Below are positions 57,492 through 64,000 of a DNA stretch of 64,000 nt, piece after piece (positions within the stretch are counted from its first letter, which is position 1; each line of letters starts with the position of its first letter). The notes beneath the pieces are model-generated. The model did no database searches and had not been told where the DNA came from. It saw only the letters and a list, made by a program, of their open reading frames with translations. Source of the DNA: Porites lobata (taxonomy: Eukaryota > Cnidaria > Anthozoa > Scleractinia > Poritidae). Made by a program: the position numbers and the translations under genes. The DNA is taken from NCBI GenBank assembly GCA_942486035.1, contig CALNXK010000039.1, positions 244,001 to 308,000 on the forward strand, written 5' to 3'.

Positions 57492-58413
57492 ACCAAGAGA
57501 GGATAAAGGGGACAGAGACGGCATCCCCCATACACACCCTATTCCATAGGTAATTCGTCTCGAGTTATTTTTAGAATCGGGATAAAGTTACCTCGCTCGC
57601 TGCGTGGATGTTTCGTGGAGGTTTCGCATGCAAAACATGTCGGGCGAAAGGCAATGAAAGCGTAAAGAGATCGAGAGCATTTCTGATATTGAAGCGAAAT
57701 GAGTCGGCGCTCACCTGGGAAAAGGGAATCGCTCGACTCTTTGACAACCCGTGAAGTCAGTTTAACTCGAAGTTATCGTAACCTCAGTGCTTTAATAAAA
57801 TGAGAAATTTCGCCGGTCTAATGAAACCGGTCGTTTGTACAATAAAGCAAGTAGCAAGTAATATTAGTTTTACAAATTTGAATTTTATTGTAGTTTTTTT
57901 AAGTTGTTAAGCGCTGTTGATCAGTGAATGTAAATAGCGCTCTAGAAGCTATTAAATTATTATCATTATTATTATAGGACGTCAAGTGTTATTTTTTGTT
58001 GAATAATAAAAGACTAATAAAAGAATAAATATCAAACCAGAAATTGCTCTCTCCAAACTGTAGATTTCCCTGCTGTACTGTTAGCTCTATACAAGAGAGG
58101 AAGGGCGATTCTTTTTTTAATTTCCGTTTCGCTGACACAGCTTTAGCAGAAATCTCTCTTTAGTCGTTTTCGTCGACAAAACAAAAAGCAATATTGCTCT
58201 CCGCGTCTTCCGCCATTTTTTTCTGCCTCAATTCGTGAAGGACGCGTGGCTCTGAGCGTGGGTCATCCACGCGGAACACATTCGCGCTATGTGATTGGCT
58301 GTTGTCTAATCCCCCTTGGGATCTGTGGTCTTAAAAATAACTCGAGACGAATTACCTATGGAATAGGGTGTGTGTGGAGGATGCCTTCTCTGTCCCCTTT
58401 ATCCTCTCTTGTT
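57492..58413. mobile_element. DNA transposon remnant with ~85-bp inverted ends
   Basis: Left aagagaggataaaggggaca, then attccataggtaattcgtct; right agacgaattacctatggaat, then tgtcccctttatcctctctt. About 920 bp. The interior (57600-58320) has no transposase; a small AT-rich block at 57890-57985 resembles the 3' tail of another repeat. Confidence 0.8.
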
Positions 58414-59222
58414 ACCTACCGATTCCTCGCGTCCCCTGTTCAAGCAAATCGAGATTTTTTCTATATTGACTGTATTACTCAGTATATTTCAACTGTAAGT
58501 ACTTTCTCTAATATACGCGCGAGTTACTAGAGTGCCTCCTCGGGATTTCGCCTTCTGGGCGAAATCCCTGCGGGGGCAACAAAGCCCTTGGTATAAGGAA
58601 CGATTTTCTTTACCCCAGTAATAGCAAAATAAATGAAAAAGACACACGAAAAAATTAAACCTCGTTAAAGCGAACAAATTTTGCCAGTCCCTCAGCCCTT
58701 CGTTATATCGAGGTTCAACTGTACATATGTTGGACACCGCCACCGCCACCGTCACGTACAAACAAGTGGCGGCAAAAGCAACAACCAGAACAACAACAAC
58801 AACTCAAACTAAATCGCTGATATAACCAAGCAGAGCGGCAGTAAAATCAAGTTTGATTGATACAGAAATTGTATTTTTATTCGGTGGCACCGGTTTCCAA
58901 AACCTTTGAATCAGAAAATTTATAGGACGTGTACTACAATGATGCCCATCAGTTATAGAGATATTTCATTATTCATATGCTGTTTCTGTGGCTACCAACT
59001 GAGATATTTATCGAATGAATATGAACTCCCAGATATTTTACATCATCTTTCTGTTCTATTTTCAGATCTTGACGAATAAAGATCCGGCGTCTTGTTTCTA
59101 TTTCCGGAACTTCTGTAATATTGATGATATTAACTTTCAAAACTGATGAATGCATTTATACAAGAGCTAATTTTCTCTTCGATTATAACAGTTCTACTAC
59201 CTTGAAAGGTCACTTTTTTGCA

Positions 59223-59387
59223 TTAAGGTGGGTTTCCTCTGTCAGTACCTTTTACGTGCGTAAATTAAATAGAGGCAATGTATGGAAGGTTGCGTGTAAA
59301 AGTTGAACCTCACTCAACTTTTACGTAGACGGACGACCTAATACAGTGCCTCTATTTTATTTACGCGACGGTGGAAATCAACCCTTA
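59223..59387. mobile_element. Hairpin MITE with nested small hairpin
   Basis: Outer arms: left ttaaggtgggtttcctctgt with tacgtgcgtaaattaaatag, right ctattttatttacgcgacgg with ggaaatcaaccctta. Inside is a second perfect stem, gtaaaagttgaac...caacttttac (59297-59327). Confidence 0.7.
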
Positions 59388-59510
59388 GAGAGGAAGATAT
59401 TGTAAAGGAGGATACTTGAAAAGCCATTGAAAGGCGCCACGACTTCTCCAAACTGTAGAATGACGGTCTTACCACTAGACTTATGAAGTGTATGTGTGCA
59501 TTTGGGTCGA

Positions 59511-59540
59511 GGGGGGGGGGGGGGGGGGGGGAAGGGGGGA
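59511..59540 (+). repeat. Poly-G tract (21 G) with second G run
   Basis: 21 consecutive G at 59511-59531, then AA and six G. Strong potential to form a G-quadruplex; may also be a sequencing or assembly weak point. Confidence 0.9.
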
Positions 59541-60130
59541 GCTGTTTAAATTCTGGCGAGAATCTTTTTCCAATCCAACTATCGCTACATCAAATTTTTA
59601 TCCCCGTGTTTTTAGTTGAAAATATGGCACTATCAACTGGATGTAAAATTTCGGTCCGTTCCTTTTGTTTTTGAAGGATATTGTTAATGAGATTATCAAA
59701 CATCCCCTCCCCTTCCCCATCCCTTCAAAGATTTACTGGTCAGTCCCAAAAATCAAGATTTCGCTATAATAGAATTAATTTATCTGCTTGTTTTAGACGC
59801 AAAACAGGCCGAAGTCTGTTGAATTCCAAATTGCAAATTAGCTTAATTCCTCACTGCTGCGAGAAATATAAACAGCTTTTGGGTGAAAATAGGTCGCCTA
59901 GTTATTTTTTAGTTAAAAAAAATTCCTTTCTTCCTTGCTTTCAGAGGCCTGGCTTGGCTTTCCCCTGGTATCAGCCCAGGGGTGATTAAGCTGTTCGCAA
60001 ATCCTTCCACCTTTAGTTGTCGATGAAAGATTCTTTCCACTAAATAAGGCTTCTGCAGCGTTCCCGGTAAATAGCATGTACGTTTTACATTTGCCCGACA
60101 CAATATAATGATATAGCATATTGCTATGAG

Positions 60131-60931
60131 CTAAACAATCATAACTTTTGTCTCCTCTTTGTCTTTCTGTTGATTGCTCGATTCGTCCAAATCCACAACG
60201 ATCAAAGGCATAGCTATACCGACGGTATAGTTCATGATGAACATGTAGAGAGCCTCGTCACTCATTTGGGACACTCTGGTTAAAAGAGAATCATAGCCGA
60301 GAGGTATAGAGATATGAATCGTCAAAGTTCCAATGCACATCGTAAACAACATTACGAATAGCACAGTTCCAAAGTATTCACGGAAACAGTCGAACAGAGA
60401 GGACAACTTTTGACCTTCATGGTCGAGGCGTGTTTGCCAGGCCGCAAAGACGAGAATAGTCATTATCAACAATAAGATAAACACGGAAACAGTAATTAGA
60501 TTGGCTGCAGAATCGTTGTCCTGGGAGAAACAGCTAAACCACCACACAGATCCGGAGCCAACAGCAGCTAGAAAAATCCCTGGTAATAGCAAGAGTTTTG
60601 TCAAAAACTCTCCCTTTTCGCTCTCTGAAACTGGACCTCTAGATTTCAATGCTACCATCACCAACAAGTTCCCACATGAGAAAAATGTCGCGAAAATGGT
60701 GACCAGTTTGTAGAACGGGAAGCAATTCTCTGGATGCGCGATCCATATTATATCTTGGCTGTGTTCCTTCCAAGTCTCAACGATATTCACTGCAATGATT
60801 GTGACTTGAGCTATAAACTGACTTGCAACTAAGGCTCGCTTTGTGTTGTCTTTGAAACAGGTACAAAGCATGCGCACATTACAGAAGATTCCTAGTATCC
60901 CACATATTGCTGTTAGTAGGAAAAAAAACAT
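60131..60931 (-). CDS. Seven-transmembrane orphan receptor-like protein (single exon)
   Basis: 266 residues with seven evident hydrophobic segments at about 1-23, 33-52, 70-95, 112-135, 143-167, 187-210 and 228-249, and a short charged C-tail (KDKEETKVMIV). A Cys before segment 3 (ENCFPFYK) could form the extracellular disulphide seen in rhodopsin-type receptors. The usual landmarks are absent or altered: after segment 3 comes ALKSRG instead of DRY, and segment 7 reads NYTVGIAMPLIVVD instead of NPxxY. The ATG at 60931 is the first in frame after a stop about 20 codons upstream, which leaves almost no N-terminal domain. A further 5' exon is possible, since AAATTCAG just upstream could be an acceptor. 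The family is not recognised; receptor identity is inference from topology. Confidence 0.55.
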   Translation of the reverse strand: MFFFLLTAICGILGIFCNVRMLCTCFKDNTKRALVASQFIAQVTIIAVNIVETWKEHSQDIIWIAHPENCFPFYKLVTIFATFFSCGNLLVMVALKSRGPVSESEKGEFLTKLLLLPGIFLAAVGSGSVWWFSCFSQDNDSAANLITVSVFILLLIMTILVFAAWQTRLDHEGQKLSSLFDCFREYFGTVLFVMLFTMCIGTLTIHISIPLGYDSLLTRVSQMSDEALYMFIMNYTVGIAMPLIVVDLDESSNQQKDKEETKVMIV

Positions 60932-61317
60932 GATTACGACAGAACTAAACTGAATTTTGTCCCTTTCACAGAAAGAACGCTTTTAGACCATTCGAGTTTG
61001 ACGCCGTGTGATGAGCGACATACCGATCTTCCAATTTTTATTAGCTTTTGCATGAAATATAGCTGATTAAAAATTTGCGTATGCAATATGTGGGCATGTA
61101 TGAGTTACAGTATCACAGAAGGCCAGTCAATCTTGATTTGACCTTGTCCATTGCTGCATATGAATTGCTAGAGATAGTTAATGAAGTTCACAAGGACTGA
61201 ATTTAGGCCAAGAGGCCATAAAAAGTTCTCTCGATTTGAGTCAACAGCTACAAAGCAATGGTCAAACAGTTGCAAGACTATAGCAATTTATATTTGTATT
61301 GTTCCACAGGACACCCA

Positions 61318-61716
61318 AGCTCGAAATATGGCCATCGGCACTGTTGCGTATAAAATTCGAAATATAAGGATTTGTATGGTGAGAAAACGATTGCTTCTCT
61401 AGCCTACGAATGTAAAAGGTTTAACTTAAGCGGAGTGTTTCTTCCTTCCTGTGTAGTTTTCTAGCCGATTAATTGTGGTCATTTAACCTCAAGGGTCATA
61501 GAGAGAGCAAACTGGTTCCAATAAAACCCATGAAATGACCATAAATCGGTTTGGGGACCAAGGAAAGAAGAAACTCACAATTTAAGCAAGATTAGCTGGT
61601 TTTTCGTTACATCCTTTTACATCCGTAGGCTACAGAAATAATCGATCAGTTTTTCTCCCATACAAGTCTTTATATTTCGAACGTTACGCAAAAGAACCGA
61701 TGGTCATTTTTCGAGC
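61318..61716. mobile_element. MITE with ~110-bp arms
   Basis: Left agctcgaaatatggccatcg, right cgatggtcatttttcgagct; further inward aaatataaggatttgtatgg matches ccatacaagtctttatattt, and ctagcctacgaatgtaaaag matches cttttacatccgtaggctac. Loop of about 170 bp. Confidence 0.8.
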
Positions 61717-62149
61717 TTTCAACGAGTCACGTGCAATACACAATTAACATAACGTACGAAAAGGGTTGATTTTCTTGAAAACCCAACATCAGCTCGTCGT
61801 TTAATTTTATGAACAATATTCTACCACTAAAACATGATTGATGTGCTGAAAATGTACAAGAGAATTTTAAATTCTAATTAGGCACTGACATTGGCCCTTA
61901 GATATAATATAAGTTTGATAAACAATTCTGAACATTAAAGATGTGTCTCCCGGAAAAGCTTTTTTTAACTTGCAGTAGTCCAAAAACTGCGTTTTTTCTC
62001 TTCAGAAATATTCCAATAGGCGTATCCCTTTTTTACATTCTTTCCCTCATTAACAAATGCTTATCATTATCTAATAAAGTTGATAAAATAATATCTCCGA
62101 ATATTGAAAGAGCATAACAATTAAGTTACAATTAACTTAGTAGGGAGCT

Positions 62150-62590
62150 TAAGCAACGACGAAGGCGACGGCAACAGGGACGGCAAAGAAGCAATAGGTT
62201 TACATTAGCAAAATAATAACTTTACACGCGATCACGCTTTTTTGCACATTCTTTGCCGTCGTTTTACTACTACAACGTGAATCTGTCTAATTTAACGTTT
62301 TGTCGAGGACGGGAACACAACACAACAACATTATTTTTCGTTTCCTGAACTTCAAAAAAAATTTGCCAACATCTGACGAATTAAACCAGATGGAATAAGC
62401 GCGATAAATTTTGAGGCAGCGCAAATACACTCAAGTGACGTTTTCGTTAGCCTGAAATTCATCCGATTGCTTCGAGTCGTTTTCTACTCTCAACAACGAC
62501 GTTATTGAGGGAGTAATAACGACTCGAGGTAATCGCATGAAATTCAGGCTACGTTTTCGTAACCATTGCAGTCGTTGCTTGAGCTCCGCA
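62150..62590. mobile_element. MITE family E, copy 2, carrying a nested insertion
   Basis: Ends gggagcttaagcaacgacga and gcagtcgttgcttgagctcc are inverted. The interior parallels 54506-54850 until it is interrupted by the element at 62448-62551. Confidence 0.85.
62448..62551. mobile_element. Small palindromic MITE D, copy 2, with 9-bp target duplication
   Basis: Starts TAGCCTGAAATTCATCCGAT and ends ATGAAATTCAGGCTA. CGTTTTCGT lies immediately outside both ends (62439-62447 and 62552-62560), so the insertion into family E is clear. 104 bp. Confidence 0.9.
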
Positions 62591-62845
62591 GTATTTTTAT
62601 ACGCACACTCAACGATCTCTAAAGAGAAAATAGAAGGTTATAACAAGACCAGACCCAGATAACAACAAGACAACTAAAATAGTCCTTATCAGTCTTTTAT
62701 GTTCTAGACTTCATAATAAACCAAAACACGAGTTCTAGTTCATTCGACCCTTTTTGTCTTCAGACGCGGTGGAACATTTGCCCAAGTCTTTAGTGTATCA
62801 GGGTTCTCTCGCTCGTTAGAACTCGTTTCTTGTCTTTAGCGTGCG

Positions 62846-62917
62846 TTACGAGGACTGCGGCGTTTTTGGAACAACATTCATGGGGTCATCGTACGATTCA
62901 TCTTCTTCACCTTCAGC
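62846..62917 (-). CDS. Last coding exon of an unidentified gene
   Basis: Minus strand: polypyrimidine tract and TTTCTGCAATAG acceptor, then 72 nt in phase 0 encoding AEGEEDESYDDPMNVV then PKTPQSS and TAA. The acidic, Tyr-containing peptide looks like a cytoplasmic C-tail. The preceding exon (63269-63320) joins in phase 0. Protein family unknown; the gene body lies beyond position 64000 or in unrecognised exons. Paralogue at 55000-55071, differing at four of 23 residues. Confidence 0.45.
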   Translation of the reverse strand, partial: AEGEEDESYDDPMNVVPKTPQSS

Positions 62918-63059
62918 CTATTGCAGAAATAAAAGGAACAAAACAAAAAGTAATTTTATTTGAGCTTTTTACTTGGTGACCAAGCACTACTCCATGACCT
63001 TCTATGACTTTGTTCATGTCTCGCTCGCGCTAAAGCCCTGAAAGACTGCACCTCGTCTA

Positions 63060-63233
63060 AAGCCCCGTGAAAACGGACACAACATCGTTGGCAGTTGTTG
63101 CGCCCGTTTGCACGTAGCTAAAAGTTTGACTATATTCAAACTTTGCGCAACAACACGAAACAACATGTAACAGGGTGTGCAAACGGGCGCAACATGTGAC
63201 ATCCAACAATGTTGCGTCCGTTTTCACGGGGCT
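63060..63233. mobile_element. Hairpin MITE family F, copy 1
   Basis: Left agccccgtgaaaacggacac, right gtccgttttcacggggct, with inner gcaacaac-type motifs (ttgcgcaacaacacgaaaca). About 174 bp, in the intron between the two terminal exons. Confidence 0.85.
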
Positions 63234-63268
63234 TAACGGAAAGCAAGTTGGCTCTTCAAGAAGTTACC

Positions 63269-63320
63269 TTAATATAAGACATTCCCCAGTTAGGAGATGT
63301 AGGATCACTGTTACCTTCTC
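63269..63320 (-). CDS. Penultimate coding exon of the unidentified gene
   Basis: Minus strand, acceptor TTGTTTTTGTAG, donor AAG|GTAACT. It encodes EGNSDPTSPNWGMSYIK ending in phase 0, joining to 62917. The splice signals are good; no homology recognised. Coordinates may be off by one base. Confidence 0.4.
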
Positions 63321-63430
63321 CTACAAAAACAAGAACAAAATAACAAATTAAAATTGAATAAGAAAAAACACTCATTTGCAATGTGTCGCGTTGGCCACGC
63401 TACTCCCTTTTACCCTGTAACGGAGACTCA

Positions 63431-63636
63431 AGCTATGTGCAAACGGACGCAACAACCCTCCACAAAGTTGCGTCCGTTTGCACAAGGCTAAATGATTGAC
63501 CGGTTTCATACTTTGCGCAGTAACTCCCAACAACACGCAACAACATCCAACAGGGTGCGCAAACGGACGCAACATGTAACATCCAACAATGTTGGGAGTT
63601 GTTGGCCAACAAGGTTGTGTCCATTGCAAGGGGCTT
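63431..63636. mobile_element. Hairpin MITE family F, copy 2
   Basis: Repeats gcaaacggacgcaaca in both orientations (63438, 63467 inverted, 63560) and ends with tgcaaggggctt. Diverged relative of 63060-63233. Confidence 0.7.
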
Positions 63637-63654
63637 CAGAGACCATGGGTTCTC

Positions 63655-63895
63655 TGGGGCTTGTTTCCCGAAAGTCCCGATAATTAACGGACCCGTAAAG
63701 CTGTTTTGGTTTACATGCAAGATAGAGGTTTCAATAGTTTTGCATCAAACATGATAAAACTATCAGTTAATGAAACAAAATGGAGTATTCTGCTAGCCAG
63801 GACCCGCGCTCTTATTCTTTAAATTTCGATTTGAAAATTTGATTTCGGGCCCGAAAAGTTACCGGGACTTTCCAGAAACGGGTCCCACTTTGTCG
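63655..63895. mobile_element. MITE with GTTTCCCGAAAGTCCCG ends
   Basis: Left cttgtttcccgaaagtcccg and right cgggactttccagaaacggg are inverted; a second ccgaaaagttaccgggac pair lies near the right end. About 240 bp, no ORF. Confidence 0.6.
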
Positions 63896-64000
63896 AAATG
63901 TCCCGGTAACTTTTCGGGTGCGAGATCAAATATTGAAATCAAAATCTAATGAATAGAAGCCGTAACTGAAAAAAATAATGTCACCTGCTGTTTTTAAAAA

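Noticed and set aside
58246..58530. 94-codon plus ORF
   Set aside because: Overlaps the inverted end of the transposon at 57492-58413 and has no protein motif.
59681..59989. 102-codon plus ORF upstream of the 7TM gene
   Set aside because: No motifs, poor composition, no splice support.
1..64000. CRISPR arrays, bacterial operons, rRNA or tRNA genes
   Set aside because: The 20-bp array at 611-1740 has no spacers and is a minisatellite. Introns and metazoan genes exclude a prokaryote. No tRNA with matching A and B boxes or rRNA segment was seen.

Overview
This is eukaryotic, metazoan-type DNA: AT-rich, intron-rich, and dense in miniature inverted-repeat transposons (MITEs). Three conserved nuclear genes are complete and splice with GT-AG introns. 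The mix of Penelope-like, DIRS-like and LINE retroelements with many hairpin MITEs suggests a cnidarian, most likely an anthozoan such as a reef coral. The species assignment is inference; the gene identities rest on reconstructed exons.

Layout. 0-16 kb is repeat territory. It holds a 20-bp minisatellite, a TA-flanked MITE, a (GAA)n tract, a long inverted repeat with 630-bp arms, a 5'-truncated LINE, and a Penelope-like element whose reverse-transcriptase core is replaced by a decayed DIRS-type tyrosine-recombinase retrotransposon. At 16.1-16.6 kb (minus) lies a PRR5/HbrB-domain (TORC2 subunit) coding stretch, cut short by a MITE. It is head-to-head with a complete 19-exon M17 aminopeptidase gene (plus, 16884-36572, 523 codons). 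Convergent to that is FAHD2 (minus, 7 exons, 38026-43629, 311 codons), followed on the same strand by NOP56 (minus, 8 exons including an ATG-only first exon, 45378-52502, 535 codons). The region 52.5-60.1 kb holds only repeats and one duplicated block that carries a terminal exon. A single-exon seven-transmembrane orphan receptor-like ORF sits at 60131-60931 (minus). The right end carries the two last coding exons of another minus-strand gene that continues off the window; its final exon has a paralogue 7.8 kb away.

The genes are ordinary housekeeping functions with no operon logic: peptide turnover (M17), an FAH-fold hydrolase with a likely mitochondrial presequence, and box C/D snoRNP assembly (NOP56). 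The M17/PRR5-like pair may share a promoter of about 245 bp.

The most unusual material is in the mobile DNA: the nested retroelements, a solo DIRS terminal repeat in an intron, two TTAA-flanked elements, two elements with 9-bp target duplications and matching TAG...CTA ends (one nested inside another MITE), a tandem pair of long hairpins, and the large inverted repeat that could transcribe into long double-stranded RNA. No convincing new protein system was found; the orphan 7TM ORF and the large inverted repeat are the best leads. Coordinates were read by eye, so repeat ends may be off by a few bases.
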